Positions 1 to 8,451 of a stretch of 12,668 nucleotides of DNA are shown one piece after another (position 1 is the first letter of the stretch; the number at the start of each line of letters is the position of its first letter). The notes below the pieces were generated by a model. That model searched no databases and was not told the DNA's origin. It saw nothing but the letters and a program-made list of their open reading frames with translations. Source of the DNA: an uncultured beta proteobacterium (GTDB taxonomy: Bacteria; Pseudomonadota; Gammaproteobacteria; Burkholderiales; Rhodocyclaceae); NCBI GenBank assembly GCA_903932755.1, contig CAIZHL010000092.1:1-12668 (forward strand), given 5' to 3'. A program made the position numbers and the translations under genes.

Positions 1-1502
1 CCGGCCTGCATGTTGTTGTTGCACTGCTGCCAGTAGAAATTGACCTTGCCATCCTTGAGGGCGCGCGCCATGGCCACGGCGTGGAAACCGATCTTGTCGG
101 GAATCGTGCCTTCCGGCAGCCCCCACAGCTCTTCGGTGTGCTTGCGGTGTTCCGGATTGGTAACGACCATGTCGGCCGGCAGGCGATGCGAGAAAGTACC
201 GACTTCGCGCGCCGTACCGCAGGCAGAAGGCTGGCCGGTCAGCGAGAACGGCCCGTTGCCCGGCTCGGAAATCTTGCCGACCAGCAGGTGCACGTTGTAA
301 ATCATGTTGTTCACCCACGTGCCGCGGGTGTGCTGGTTGAAGCCCATGGTCCAGTAGGAAACGACCTTGACCTTCGGGTCGGCGTAGGCCTTGGCCAGCG
401 CTTCGAGTTTGTCCTTCGGCACGCCCGAAATCTCGTGCGCCTTGTCCAGCGTGTATTCGGAAACGAACTTGGCGAAATCGTCGAAGCTGATCGGCGTGTG
501 CTTGTTCGGGTCGCCCTTGGGTTTGCCGTCGGCGCCGGGGTAGCCGTTGTTGTTCGCCACCTGTTCCAAAGGATGGTTGGGCCGCAGGCCGTAACCGATG
601 TCGGTGACGCCCTGGAAGAAGCCGACGTTCTTCTTGACGAACTCCTGGTTCACCGCCTTGTTCTGGATGATGTAGTTGCAGATGTAATTGAGGATCGCCA
701 GGTCCGACTGCGGCTTGAAGATCAGTTCGTTGTCGGCCAGTTCGCAGGAGCGGTGCGTGAAGGTCGACAACACGTGGATCTTGACGTGGTTGGCGGTGAG
801 GCGGCGGTTGGTGACGCGCGACCAGAGGATGGGGTGCATCTCGGCCATGTTCGAACCCCACAGCGCGAACACGTCGGCATGCTCGGCGTCGTCGTAGCAG
901 CCCATCGGCTCGTCGATGCCGAAGGTGCGCATGAATCCGGCGACGGCGGAGGCCATGCAGTGGCGCGCGTTCGGGTCGATGCTGTTGGAACGGAAGCCGG
1001 CCTTCATCAGCTTGGCGGCGGCATAACCTTCCCACACCGTCCATTGGCCGGAACCGAACATGGCGACGCCATAGGGCCCCTGGGTGGGTTCCTTCAGCGT
1101 GGCCTTGACCTTCTCGGCCATGATGTCGAAGGCGGCATCCCAGGAGATCGGGGCGAATTCGCCGTTCTTGTCGAACTTGCCGTCCTTCATGCGCAGCAGC
1201 GGCTGGGTCAGGCGGTCCTTGCCGTACATGATCTTGGACAGGAAGTAGCCCTTGACACAGTTGAGGCCCTTGTTCACCGGCGCATCGGGATCACCCTGGG
1301 TGGCCACCACACGGCCGTCCTTGACGCCCACCAGAACGCCGCAACCGGTACCGCAGTAGCGGCAGACGCCCTTGTCCCAACGCACGCCATCTTCGCTCTG
1401 CGGCATCGCCGCCTGCACCACGCCAGGAATGCTGATGCCGGCCGTGGTGGCCGCGGCGGCGATGGCATTGGTCTTGATGAATTCACGTCGCGTCAGTTTC
1501 AT
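1..1502 (-). CDS. napA: Periplasmic nitrate reductase catalytic subunit NapA (N-terminal 500 codons; cut by the left edge)
   Basis: This is the molybdopterin- and 4Fe-4S-containing subunit that reduces nitrate to nitrite in the periplasm, receiving electrons from NapB/NapC or NapGH. The start at 1502 is preceded by a good ribosome site (AGGAGAT). Residues 1-31 form a Tat signal with the twin-arginine motif TRREFIK at 4-10 and a cleavage region near VQAA. The 4Fe-4S cysteines are C47, C50, C54 (CRYCGTGC) and C82, with the conserved lysine K84 beside the last. C182 in RHCMAS is the expected molybdenum ligand of the Nap class, rather than Asp (Nar) or Ser (DMSO reductase). The reading frame is intact to the edge; the family is about 830 residues, so roughly 40 percent of the protein is missing, including the C-terminal cofactor-binding domain. 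napD ends 1 nt before it, so the two are co-transcribed and probably translationally coupled. Confidence 0.97.
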   Translation of the reverse strand, partial: MKLTRREFIKTNAIAAAATTAGISIPGVVQAAMPQSEDGVRWDKGVCRYCGTGCGVLVGVKDGRVVATQGDPDAPVNKGLNCVKGYFLSKIMYGKDRLTQPLLRMKDGKFDKNGEFAPISWDAAFDIMAEKVKATLKEPTQGPYGVAMFGSGQWTVWEGYAAAKLMKAGFRSNSIDPNARHCMASAVAGFMRTFGIDEPMGCYDDAEHADVFALWGSNMAEMHPILWSRVTNRRLTANHVKIHVLSTFTHRSCELADNELIFKPQSDLAILNYICNYIIQNKAVNQEFVKKNVGFFQGVTDIGYGLRPNHPLEQVANNNGYPGADGKPKGDPNKHTPISFDDFAKFVSEYTLDKAHEISGVPKDKLEALAKAYADPKVKVVSYWTMGFNQHTRGTWVNNMIYNVHLLVGKISEPGNGPFSLTGQPSACGTAREVGTFSHRLPADMVVTNPEHRKHTEELWGLPEGTIPDKIGFHAVAMARALKDGKVNFYWQQCNNNMQA

Positions 1503-1503
1503 T

Positions 1504-1752
1504 TCAGATCTCCTTGTATGGCTCGGATTCGGTTTGGTGATAGACCATGGCCGCCGACATAACCCCGTCGAGCTGGCCGATACGTTCGTAGGTGGCGACG
1601 TTGCTGCCGTCGTCATCGGTTTCGATGGTGACGATCAACTTGCCCTCGGGCGAGACGACATGGACCTCGACGCCGTCCAGGGTGGCCAGGCCGGCCTGGA
1701 CGATGGCCACGTCGCCGGGGCGGGCGTGGATGATTGCACTGGAAATATTCAT
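1504..1752 (-). CDS. napD: NapD, chaperone for the NapA Tat signal peptide
   Basis: The 82-residue product matches the small ferredoxin-fold NapD family in size and pattern. It opens with [12 protein letters not shown], a typical NapD first strand, and has the conserved central run around [14 protein letters not shown]. NapD proteins are cytoplasmic; they bind the twin-arginine signal of NapA and hold back export until the molybdenum cofactor is inserted. The ATG at 1752 has a GGAG ribosome site about 9 nt upstream. The gene ends with TGA at 1504-1506, one base before the napA start. It is the first gene of this nap transcription unit; no napE, napF or other gene lies between the promoter and napD. 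The call rests on size, motif and position immediately before napA. Confidence 0.93.
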   Translation of the reverse strand: MNISSAIIHARPGDVAIVQAGLATLDGVEVHVVSPEGKLIVTIETDDDGSNVATYERIGQLDGVMSAAMVYHQTESEPYKEI

Positions 1753-1843
1753 GGCTGGACTCCGGACGTCTGGTACTGAATGGGCATTGGGTGGCGCTGC
1801 CGATCTGGTCGCCGTGCTTCAATAACCATATATCAAATAAGGT

Positions 1844-1855
1844 CATGTGCACATG
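1844..1855. repeat. Perfect 12-bp palindrome at the predicted nap start site
   Basis: CATGTGCACATG reads the same on both strands and straddles the predicted transcription start of napDA (about 1853). It could be an operator for a dimeric regulator or part of the 5' leader. It does not resemble an FNR box and no known protein is assigned to it. A 12-bp palindrome may also occur by chance. Confidence 0.4.
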
Positions 1856-1859
1856 CAAC

Positions 1860-1900
1860 ATCCTAGGCCTGCGATAGCCCGTCGCCTTGACGCGAATCAA
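1860..1900 (-). promoter_or_regulatory. napDA promoter with an FNR/Anr-type box
   Basis: On the minus strand TTGAT-TCGC-GTCAA (1900-1887) matches the FNR/Anr/CRP-family consensus TTGAT-N4-ATCAA at 9 of 10 defined bases. A -10-like TAGGAT lies at 1865-1860 and predicts a start near 1853. The centre of the box (1893.5) is then about 41 nt upstream, the class II position at which FNR replaces a -35 element. The leader to napD would be about 100 nt. The site lies in the only sizeable gap between the ccm terminator and napD, so oxygen-responsive control of nap independently of ccm is the natural reading. The start site is inferred, not measured. Confidence 0.72.
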
Positions 1901-1914
1901 CCGGAAATGCGTTC

Positions 1915-1953
1915 AAACAAAAATCGCCATAGAACTTTTGTCCCATGGCGATT
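1915..1953 (-). terminator. Intrinsic terminator of the ccm operon
   Basis: On the minus strand, 40 nt after the ccmI stop, a 9-bp perfect stem (1953-1945 with 1930-1922, AATCGCCAT/ATGGCGATT) continues inward through five more pairs, two of them G-U, to an AAAA tetraloop. The total is about 14 bp. It is followed by TTTTT-G-TTT (the Us start within the stem). The plus strand has no T tract after the stem, so the terminator acts on the ccm transcript only. It separates ccm from the FNR-type nap promoter just downstream. Confidence 0.85.
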
Positions 1954-1993
1954 CAATGAACTGATCAAGCAGGCTGCCGCCTGCGGGCCGGCC

Positions 1994-3295
1994 TCAGGGA
2001 TCGATCTGGTCGATCACGACCCGTACGCCCTTGGCGCCGGGCTTGACGGCGGCGCTCTTGCCGGTGAGGTCGCCCTTGCCGGGCATTGCCGTACCGGTTT
2101 TCGAGATGCGCACTTCGACACGCACCTGCTGCGCCGACGAAAGATTCGCGCCCGGCATCACGGCCTGGCTGTCGTCGAGCACGAAATCCAGCGGCAGGTC
2201 CGCAACCTTGCTGCGCAGCGCCGCCAGCGGCATGCGCGGGCCATCGACGGCACGGGCGAAGATGAAGACGACGTCGTCGGGAGCGGCCTTGCCCTTGAGG
2301 GCGGCGGCGAGTTCGACGCGGCCGCTGACCGAAGTCGCGCCTGCGTTCGCCGCCGGTTTCGCGGCGCCCTTCTCGGCTCCCGGCTTGGCCACGCCGCGAT
2401 GCACGTCGTCCTGGGGAACGGTGGTGCCGGGCGCCACATCGCCCCGCCCGATGACCGGCTTCTTGCCACCCCCGCTGCGCTCGCGCGCCATCGCTATGCT
2501 CGATTCGACCATCTGGGCATCTTCGCTGCCGGGTTCGAGACGCGGCAAGAGCTTCGCCCAGTACTCGACGGCGGCCGGATAGCGGCCGGCATCGAAGGCT
2601 TCGCCGCCGCCGAGGAACAGGGCCAGCATGTTGTCGGGTTCGAGGCGCAGCGCCTTCTGCACCAGTTCGCGCGAACGGGCATCGAAGCCATTGTTCTTCT
2701 GCACCAGCATTTCGGCCACCTCGGCCAGCAATTCGGCGTTCTTCTCCAGTTGCGGACCGATGCGGGCGTAGGCACGCTCGGCATCGTCCCAGCGACCCAG
2801 GGACTTGTAGGATCGCGCCAGCATCGCCCAACCCTCGGGATTGTCGGGGTTCTGCTCCATTTTCTGCGCCAGCTTGGCGGCGAGTTGCTCCATGTCTGCG
2901 GTGGCGCGTTGCGCCTGCACTGCAACCGGGAGGACCGCGGCGGGCGTGCCCAGCAGCGCATACAGTCCGACGGCAAGCAGCGGCAGCAGGAGGGCGATGA
3001 CGGCGCCGCTGCGGCGGCCAACAGCGTCGGAGGAAGTAACGACTTCGGCAGCGGCGGTATCGTCCAGCAACTGGCGCTGCAATTCCTCGCGCGCCTCGGC
3101 CAGACCAGAAGCGGACAGCGTGCCATTAAGGTGGTCGCGCTCGAGCTCGGCAAGGCGGTCGCGATGGATGGCGGCATTCAGCGCCGGCAAAAAGTCGGCG
3201 CTGACGACACGGCGACCGGAACGCCACCACGGACGCAACAGCAGCAGCAATGCAACGACGACCAGCGTCGCCGCTGCAAGATAAAAGTAGGTCAT
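1994..3295 (-). CDS. ccmI: Cytochrome c maturation protein CcmI (CycH)
   Basis: This 433-residue protein is the apocytochrome c chaperone of the System I heme ligation complex (CcmF-CcmH-CcmI). An N-terminal membrane helix lies at about residues 4-20 and a second at about 97-116; the basic, acidic-rich stretch between them is the cytoplasmic loop with a leucine-rich character. Residues about 133-275 form periplasmic TPR-like helices (NPDNPEGWAMLARSY, LRLEPDNMLALFLGG). After an Ala/Lys/Pro-rich linker (about 300-320) comes a C-terminal beta-rich domain (about 322-433, starting SVSGRVEL) typical of long CcmI proteins. The start at 3295 overlaps the ccmH stop by 4 nt (ATGA), so I prefer it to open-frame extensions that would run back into ccmH. 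It is the last gene of the operon. Confidence 0.92.
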   Translation of the reverse strand: MTYFYLAAATLVVVALLLLLRPWWRSGRRVVSADFLPALNAAIHRDRLAELERDHLNGTLSASGLAEAREELQRQLLDDTAAAEVVTSSDAVGRRSGAVIALLLPLLAVGLYALLGTPAAVLPVAVQAQRATADMEQLAAKLAQKMEQNPDNPEGWAMLARSYKSLGRWDDAERAYARIGPQLEKNAELLAEVAEMLVQKNNGFDARSRELVQKALRLEPDNMLALFLGGGEAFDAGRYPAAVEYWAKLLPRLEPGSEDAQMVESSIAMARERSGGGKKPVIGRGDVAPGTTVPQDDVHRGVAKPGAEKGAAKPAANAGATSVSGRVELAAALKGKAAPDDVVFIFARAVDGPRMPLAALRSKVADLPLDFVLDDSQAVMPGANLSSAQQVRVEVRISKTGTAMPGKGDLTGKSAAVKPGAKGVRVVIDQIDP

Positions 3296-3756
3296 GACTT
3301 GGGTTGTTCCAGCAAGGCCGCAGCGCGGCGGCGTTCTTCTTCGGAAAGTTGCGGCGCGGCGGTTTCCCTGGCGCGGCGCCGCAGGAATGCAATCAGCGCA
3401 GCGACACCGCCACCGAGCAATAAAAAGGGACCGCCCCAGAGCAGCCACGTGGTCGGCTTCACCGGCGGCCGGTAGCGCACGAAATCGCCGTAGCGGGCCA
3501 CCATGAAATCGAGAATTTCCTTGTCCGTCTTGCCCTGGGCGATCAGCGTGCGAATCTCGCGCCGCAGATCCTGCGCCAGTTCGGCATGTGAACCGGACAG
3601 CGACTCGTTCTGGCAAACCAGGCAGCGCAACTCCTCGCTGATCGCCACCATGCGCTTTTCGACCTCCAGATCGGCCGCCATCGGCGCAGCTTCCCTGGCC
3701 ATCGCCGCAGCGCTGAAAAACAGCGCACAACAGACCAGCAGGCTACCCAACTTCAT
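3292..3756 (-). CDS. ccmH: Cytochrome c maturation thiol-disulfide protein CcmH (CcmL/CycL type)
   Basis: The 154-residue product carries the hallmark LRCLVC motif (C45 and C48), the redox-active pair that reduces or holds apocytochrome cysteines for heme attachment. A signal peptide occupies about residues 1-20 (ending AMA-RE) and a single C-terminal membrane anchor lies at about 103-125, followed by a charged cytoplasmic tail. Its length matches short CcmH proteins that work with a separate CcmI, unlike the fused CcmH of E. coli. The ATG at 3756 lies just before the signal peptide. The frame is open further upstream, but that stretch runs into the end of ccmF and does not look like a signal sequence. 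It lacks the usual overlap with its upstream neighbour: 37 nt separate it from ccmF, where ccmG would be expected. Confidence 0.94.
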   Translation of the reverse strand: MKLGSLLVCCALFFSAAAMAREAAPMAADLEVEKRMVAISEELRCLVCQNESLSGSHAELAQDLRREIRTLIAQGKTDKEILDFMVARYGDFVRYRPPVKPTTWLLWGGPFLLLGGGVAALIAFLRRRARETAAPQLSEEERRRAAALLEQPKS

Positions 3757-3793
3757 GACGACAAAGCCGCAGCGGACAAAACCGGACCGGGCC

Positions 3794-5737
3794 TCACGCC
3801 GCGACTCCGGCCGGAATGTGTGATCCAGCCTTGGCGCGCAGCCGGTATCGGCGATCGAGCATGGCCACCATGCCGCCAAGGGCCATCAACAAACAACCGC
3901 CCCAGATCCAGTCTACAAAAGGCTTGAAGTAGACCCGTATGCTCCAGGCTCCGGAATTGTCCAGCGGCTCGCCGAGCGAGACATACACGTCACGCGTGAC
4001 CCCGGCATCGATGGCGGCTTCGGTCATCGGCATCTGCGAGGAAAAATACTGTCGCTTCTCCGGGTGCATGGTCTTCAATATCTTGCCGTCCTTCGACAAT
4101 TCCACGGTGCCGACCGAGGCGCGGTAATTGGGGCCGGGAGCGCTCTTGACGCCGACAAAGCGGAAGCTGTAACCGCCCACCTGCACGGTATCGCCCGGCT
4201 CCATGCGGACATCCTTTTCTTCCTGGTAGCCACCGACCAAGGCGACGCCGATGACGAACACCGCGATGCCAAAGTGCGCGACGTGCATGCCCCAGAATGA
4301 CGCCGGCGGCTTGCCGGCTTTCAGGCGATCGATGATCTGGAACACGCCGCTGGCGGTGATCCAGACCGCCAGCAGACAGCTCAAGGCGGTCAGCGGCGTC
4401 CAGGCGCCCATCAGCAGGGGCAGCGCGATGCCGGCGATCACCGCCAGCACCATGCTTACCCGCAGGCGGCGCGCAATCACCTTGAGGTCGGCGTGCTTCC
4501 AGTTCGCCAGGGGCCCGATGGCCATCAGCAGCAGCAAAGGCACCATGACCGGCACGAACACCGTGTTGAAATAGGGCGGCCCGACCGACAGCTTTCCCAT
4601 CCCGAGCGCATCGATCAGCAGCGGATACAGCGTCCCCAGCAGCACGCTGCCGGTTGCCACGACGAGCAGCACGTTGTTCATCAGCAGCATGGTTTCGCGC
4701 GACACCAGCCCGAAGTTGCCCCCGGCGCTGACCTTGGGCGCGCGCCAGGCAAACAGCGCCAGCGAACTGCCCACCACCACGACCAGCAAGGCCAGGATGA
4801 AAATGCCGCGACTCGGATCCGAGGCGAAGGCATGCACCGATGTCAGCACGCCGGAGCGGACCAGGAAGGTGCCCAGCAGCGACAGCGAAAACGCCGCGAT
4901 GGCGAGCAGCACGGTCCAGTTCTTGAAAGCGCCACGCTTTTCCGTGACGGCCAGCGAATGGATCAGTGCGGTGCCGACCAGCCACGGCATGAAGGAGGCG
5001 TTCTCCACCGGATCCCAGAACCACCAGCCACCCCAGCCCAGCTCGTAGTAAGCCCACCAGCTGCCGAGCGCGATGCCGAGCGTGAGGAAGACCCAGGCTG
5101 CCGTAGTCCATGGCCGCGACCAGCGCGCCCAGGCGGCATCGAGACGCCCCGAAATCAGCGCCGCGACGGCGAAGGCAAACGCCACCGAGAAACCGACGTA
5201 GCCCATGTAGAGCATGGGCGGGTGAAACACCAGGCCGGGATCCTGCAGCAGGGGGTTGAGGTCACGCCCTTCCGCGGCAGCTGGCAGCATGCGTTCGAAG
5301 GGGTTGGACGTAAACAATACGAAGGCCAGCAGGCCGATGCCGACCAGGCCCAGAGCCGCAAGCACGCGCGCCACCATGATTTCCGGCAACTGGCGCGAAG
5401 CCAGCGATACGGCGGCCCCCCAGCCCGCCAGCATCAGCACCCACAGCAGCAGGGAGCCTTCGTGTCCGCCCCAGACGGCGGAAAAACGGTACAGGGTCGG
5501 CAACTGGCTGTTTGAATGGTTGGCGACGTAGGCCACCGAGAAATCATTGGCAAGAAAACTCTGGGCGAGGCAAACGAAGGAAACCGCGATCAGCAGGAAC
5601 TGCGTTTGCGCCGCCGGCCGCGCCAGCGCGATCCACTGCTGCTGCCCGCGCTGCGCGCCGACCAGCGGCAGCACGCCCTGCGCGATGCAAACCACGAATG
5701 CCATGATCAGGGCGAAATGTCCGAGTTCAGGCGTCAT
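3794..5737 (-). CDS. ccmF: Heme lyase subunit CcmF
   Basis: This 647-residue polytopic inner-membrane protein, full length for the family, belongs to the heme-handling superfamily and forms the holocytochrome c synthetase with CcmH and CcmI. The WWD signature [12 protein letters not shown] lies at 235-246, facing the periplasm. The histidines expected to hold the periplasmic heme and the internal heme b are present at H172 (FHPP), H260, H302 (SVHAF) and H488 (WGMHVAHFG). A large periplasmic region lies between about 503 and 605 before the final helix. The start overlaps the ccmE stop by 4 nt (ATGA). No residues expected for function appear missing. Confidence 0.97.
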   Translation of the reverse strand: MTPELGHFALIMAFVVCIAQGVLPLVGAQRGQQQWIALARPAAQTQFLLIAVSFVCLAQSFLANDFSVAYVANHSNSQLPTLYRFSAVWGGHEGSLLLWVLMLAGWGAAVSLASRQLPEIMVARVLAALGLVGIGLLAFVLFTSNPFERMLPAAAEGRDLNPLLQDPGLVFHPPMLYMGYVGFSVAFAFAVAALISGRLDAAWARWSRPWTTAAWVFLTLGIALGSWWAYYELGWGGWWFWDPVENASFMPWLVGTALIHSLAVTEKRGAFKNWTVLLAIAAFSLSLLGTFLVRSGVLTSVHAFASDPSRGIFILALLVVVVGSSLALFAWRAPKVSAGGNFGLVSRETMLLMNNVLLVVATGSVLLGTLYPLLIDALGMGKLSVGPPYFNTVFVPVMVPLLLLMAIGPLANWKHADLKVIARRLRVSMVLAVIAGIALPLLMGAWTPLTALSCLLAVWITASGVFQIIDRLKAGKPPASFWGMHVAHFGIAVFVIGVALVGGYQEEKDVRMEPGDTVQVGGYSFRFVGVKSAPGPNYRASVGTVELSKDGKILKTMHPEKRQYFSSQMPMTEAAIDAGVTRDVYVSLGEPLDNSGAWSIRVYFKPFVDWIWGGCLLMALGGMVAMLDRRYRLRAKAGSHIPAGVAA

Positions 5738-6165
5738 TTCGCGCTCGCTTTCTTGGCCTGATCGACGGCATGCTGCGCCTCCGGCGGCATGTAATTTTCG
5801 TCGTGCTTGGCGAGCACTTCGGTGGCGGCGAATATGCCGTCGCCTCCGAGGCGACCCTGGATTACCGCGCCCTTGCCTTCCTTGAAAAGGTCGGGAAGTA
5901 TGCCGGTATAGGCCACGGGAATATCCTTCGCGGTGTCAGTGATGATGAAGCGCACCGTCATGTCCTGGCGCTTGACCGAGCCTTCCTTGACCAGGCCGCC
6001 GATGCGGAAGGCCTTGCCTTGCGGCGCCTTGCCGGCCAGCACCTCGGTCGGGGTGACGTAGAGCGCGATGTTGCTGTCGAGGGCGTTCAGTGTGAGTACG
6101 GCGGCAAGGGCGATCGAGGCCAATCCGCCCGCAATCAGGGCGATGCGCTTATGTCTGGGTTTCAT
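5734..6165 (-). CDS. ccmE: Periplasmic heme chaperone CcmE
   Basis: CcmE binds heme covalently and carries it from CcmABCD to CcmF. The 143-residue product has one N-terminal membrane anchor (about residues 8-28), an OB-fold beta domain (about 30-120), and the heme-binding motif HDENY with H121 as covalent ligand and Y125 as axial ligand. This is the common His form rather than the Cys variant found in some archaea and Gram-positive bacteria. The tail is short and charged. It overlaps ccmD by 4 nt and ccmF by 4 nt. Confidence 0.96.
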   Translation of the reverse strand: MKPRHKRIALIAGGLASIALAAVLTLNALDSNIALYVTPTEVLAGKAPQGKAFRIGGLVKEGSVKRQDMTVRFIITDTAKDIPVAYTGILPDLFKEGKGAVIQGRLGGDGIFAATEVLAKHDENYMPPEAQHAVDQAKKASAK

Positions 6166-6356
6166 TGGGTTCTTTGCTGGGTTTCGAGTTCGTCGGCGAG
6201 TCGTTCGCGGATCAGGCTGCGGCGAACTTCGCTAAGACGCCGCTTTGCCAGAAAAGGTTCCGCAATCATGAGCAGCGCGCAGGCGCCGAAGCTGCCCCAG
6301 ACGTAAAGCGCGTAGCCGCCCATGGCAAAAAACTCGCCGACGCTATTCCACTGCAT
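6162..6356 (-). CDS. ccmD: Heme exporter accessory protein CcmD
   Basis: This is a 64-residue single-helix protein that helps release holo-CcmE from the CcmABC transporter. It opens [22 protein letters not shown], a strongly conserved CcmD pattern running into the membrane helix (about 12-33), and ends in a basic, charged cytoplasmic tail ([16 protein letters not shown]). The ATG at 6356 gives this canonical N-terminus; a start further upstream would add an unrelated Ser/Asn-rich leader read from within ccmC. It overlaps ccmC by 14 nt and ccmE by 4 nt. Confidence 0.93.
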   Translation of the reverse strand: MQWNSVGEFFAMGGYALYVWGSFGACALLMIAEPFLAKRRLSEVRRSLIRERLADELETQQRTQ

Positions 6357-7083
6357 GCTTGACCCATTCCGTGTGTCGTTCGCGTTCGAGGATGATGGCA
6401 CGCACCCGCATCAGCGCCACGGCGATGGAATACATCCAGAACGCCAGCGCCATCAGCAGCATGCCCCAGAGCATGGTCTGCGCCATCGAGGGCGCCTTGT
6501 TGAGGTTGATGGTGGAGCCCTGGTGCAGGGTATTCCACCATTTCACCGAAAAATAGATGATGGGAATATTGACCACGCCGACCAGGGCGAGGATGGCACC
6601 GGCCTTGTCGGCGCGTCGCGGATCGTCGATCGCCGCCTGCAGCGCCATGAAGCCCAGATAGAGGAAGAACAGGATCAGTTCGGACGTCAGCCGGGCATCC
6701 CAGACCCACCACGCACCCCACATCGGCTTGCCCCAGAGCGCCCCGGTCCACAATGAAAGCGCGGCCATCAGGGCCCCGGTCGGCGCCAGCGACTGCGCCA
6801 TCATGGCCGACACGCGCGTGTTCAGCGCCAGCCCGAGGCCGGCCCAGAATGCCATCACCAGATAGATGAACATCGACATCCATGAGGCCGGCACATGCAC
6901 GAAGATGATGCGGTAACCCTCCCCCTGCTGCGCATCGGTCGGCGCGACGAAGAAAGAGATCCACAGTCCGGAAATGCCGAAAATGGCCGCAGCGGCCCAA
7001 AACCAAGGAATCATTCTCCCTGCCAGCGGATAGAAACTCTGCGGGCTGGCGAACTTGAACCACTGAATAAGCGACTGTCTCAC
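6343..7083 (-). CDS. ccmC: Heme exporter / heme-handling protein CcmC (GTG start)
   Basis: CcmC loads heme onto CcmE at the periplasmic face of the inner membrane. The 246-residue product has six predicted helices, the WWD motif WGAWWVWDARLT at 122-133, and the heme-ligand histidines H63 (FVHVPASWM) and H187 (NTLHQGS). I choose the GTG at 7083. It forms a 4-nt GTGA overlap with the ccmB stop, and the protein then begins a few residues before the family-typical WFKFASPQSFYPLAG. A GTG further upstream (7119) would add 12 residues lying inside ccmB and unlike the family. Confidence 0.95.
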   Translation of the reverse strand: MRQSLIQWFKFASPQSFYPLAGRMIPWFWAAAAIFGISGLWISFFVAPTDAQQGEGYRIIFVHVPASWMSMFIYLVMAFWAGLGLALNTRVSAMMAQSLAPTGALMAALSLWTGALWGKPMWGAWWVWDARLTSELILFFLYLGFMALQAAIDDPRRADKAGAILALVGVVNIPIIYFSVKWWNTLHQGSTINLNKAPSMAQTMLWGMLLMALAFWMYSIAVALMRVRAIILERERHTEWVKHAVE

Positions 7084-7745
7084 TCCAACGCAATCCTCAA
7101 TGCCGCCGTGGTCGCCCACGGCGCAAAAAAAGCGGCCAGAACCAGCATGGCCGCCAGCAGGGACAAGTGTCCCCCGACCTCGAGCCCGGCGATATGGGCC
7201 TCTACCGCACCGGCGCCGAAAATCAGCGCCGGAATGTACAACGGCAGTATCAGCAGGGCCAGCAACACGCCGCCGCCGCGCACACCCAGTGTCAGCGCCG
7301 CGCCGATCGCACCGATCAGCGAGAGCAAGGGCGTGCCCAGCAACAGCGCCAGCGTGAGGATGCCCAAGGCCGATGCATCGAGGTCAAACTGCAGACCCAG
7401 GACAGGCGCCAGCAACACCAAAGGCAAACCGCACAGCAACCAATGGGCGAGTATTTTACCGGCAACCAGCAATCCCAAGGGCGATGGCGACAAGGCCATC
7501 TGTTCCAGCGTGCCATCGACGTGATCGGCCGCAAACAGGCGCGGCAGGCCGAGCAGTGTCGCCAGCAGCGCCGCAACCCAGAGAATCCCGGGCGCGATCT
7601 TCTTCAGCAGCACCGGCTCCGGCCCGATACCGAGGGGAAACAGGCTGGTGACGATGACGAAAAAGAAGACGGCCGTCAGTACTTCGCTCTTGCGCCGCAT
7701 TGCCAGCAGCAGATCGCGGCGCACCGTGGCGAAAAAGGCGTTCAT
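7080..7745 (-). CDS. ccmB: Heme exporter membrane permease CcmB
   Basis: This 221-residue, six-helix protein is the membrane subunit of the CcmAB ATP-driven complex that frees holo-CcmE from CcmC. The short amphipathic N-terminus (FFATVRRDLLLAMRRKSE) is typical of the family, as are the FPLG segment after the first helix and the motif DHVDGTLEQMALSP in the following cytoplasmic segment, which couples to the ATPase. Its length is standard. It overlaps ccmA by 4 nt and ccmC by 4 nt. Confidence 0.94.
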   Translation of the reverse strand: MNAFFATVRRDLLLAMRRKSEVLTAVFFFVIVTSLFPLGIGPEPVLLKKIAPGILWVAALLATLLGLPRLFAADHVDGTLEQMALSPSPLGLLVAGKILAHWLLCGLPLVLLAPVLGLQFDLDASALGILTLALLLGTPLLSLIGAIGAALTLGVRGGGVLLALLILPLYIPALIFGAGAVEAHIAGLEVGGHLSLLAAMLVLAAFFAPWATTAALRIALE

Positions 7746-8341
7746 AGGACCAGGGCCTTGCCACCCGGCACCGGAAGGGGCTGGTGACTGGTCAATACGG
7801 CCATGCCGCCGCCCGCCAGGTGTTCGGCAATCAGATCACCGAGCAGTTTCACCGCAGCGACGTCAAGTGCGTTGAACGCTTCGTCAAGGACCCACAGCAC
7901 CGCGGGGCGCGTCAGCAACCGGGCCAGCAAAACGCGGCGCTTCTGTCCGGCGGAAAGCACACGCACCGGAAGTTCCTCGCGACCGCGCAATCCCAAACGG
8001 ATCAGGGCGGCCAGGGCTGCACGCTCATCGAGCTCAATGCCGTCGAGTGCGGCGGCAAGGCGCAAATTCTCCAGCGGCGTGAGGTCCTCCTTGACCGCCG
8101 CGTGGTGTCCGAGGTAAATCAGGTCGCGGCGGAATTCGACCGAGGGTGTCGCCCCGTCACGCCATGAAACCGTTCCGGCATCCGCCGGGGACAGTCCTAC
8201 CAGCAGCCGCATCAGGCTGGTCTTGCCGGAGCCGTTCTCGCCCTGAACATGCAGCCATTCACCGGCGGCGAGCGAGAACCCGACGTCGGCGAACAGGCGG
8301 CGTTCACCGCGCGAACAGGCAAGTCCCGAAACATTCAGCAT
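7742..8341 (-). CDS. ccmA: Heme exporter ATP-binding protein CcmA
   Basis: This 199-residue ABC ATPase powers the release of holo-CcmE. The parts in order are Walker A GENGSGKTS (34-42), a Q-loop region where YLGHH replaces the usual Gln as in other CcmA proteins (76-80), signature LSAGQ (129-133), Walker B ending VLDEAF (151-156), D-loop ALD (158-160) and switch histidine H186. Its small size is normal for CcmA. The ATG at 8341 gives the family-typical beginning MLNVSGLACSRG. It is the first gene of the operon; upstream lies 110 nt shared with a divergent gene. No clear ribosome site or strong promoter is visible before it. Confidence 0.95.
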   Translation of the reverse strand: MLNVSGLACSRGERRLFADVGFSLAAGEWLHVQGENGSGKTSLMRLLVGLSPADAGTVSWRDGATPSVEFRRDLIYLGHHAAVKEDLTPLENLRLAAALDGIELDERAALAALIRLGLRGREELPVRVLSAGQKRRVLLARLLTRPAVLWVLDEAFNALDVAAVKLLGDLIAEHLAGGGMAVLTSHQPLPVPGGKALVL

Positions 8342-8451
8342 GGGCCAATTGTGCCCGAAACCGGAGAACTAAATCCTGAGTCCGCCAAAACTCGTCATCA
8401 CGCAGTTTTCGTTACGGCGCTGCAGGCATTCGCCATCTATACAATCGGCAC

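Noticed and set aside
81..1562. 493-codon open frame on the plus strand across napA and napD
   Set aside because: It is antisense to napA, whose motifs (Tat signal, four cluster cysteines, Mo-cysteine) are unmistakable. The predicted protein is an Arg/Val/His-rich mirror of GC-rich codons with no domain.
1847..3475. 542-codon plus-strand open frame opposite ccmI and ccmH
   Set aside because: It is antisense to ccmI/ccmH, with low-complexity Gly/Arg/Gln composition and no recognisable motif.
4493..5515. 340-codon plus-strand open frame opposite ccmF
   Set aside because: It is antisense to conserved ccmF sequence and very rich in Gln, Arg and His, as expected from reverse reading of membrane-helix codons.
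6343..7119. Longer form of CcmC starting at a GTG at 7119
   Set aside because: The extra 12 residues lie inside ccmB and are not like CcmC N-termini. The GTG at 7083 gives the usual coupled overlap and family length.
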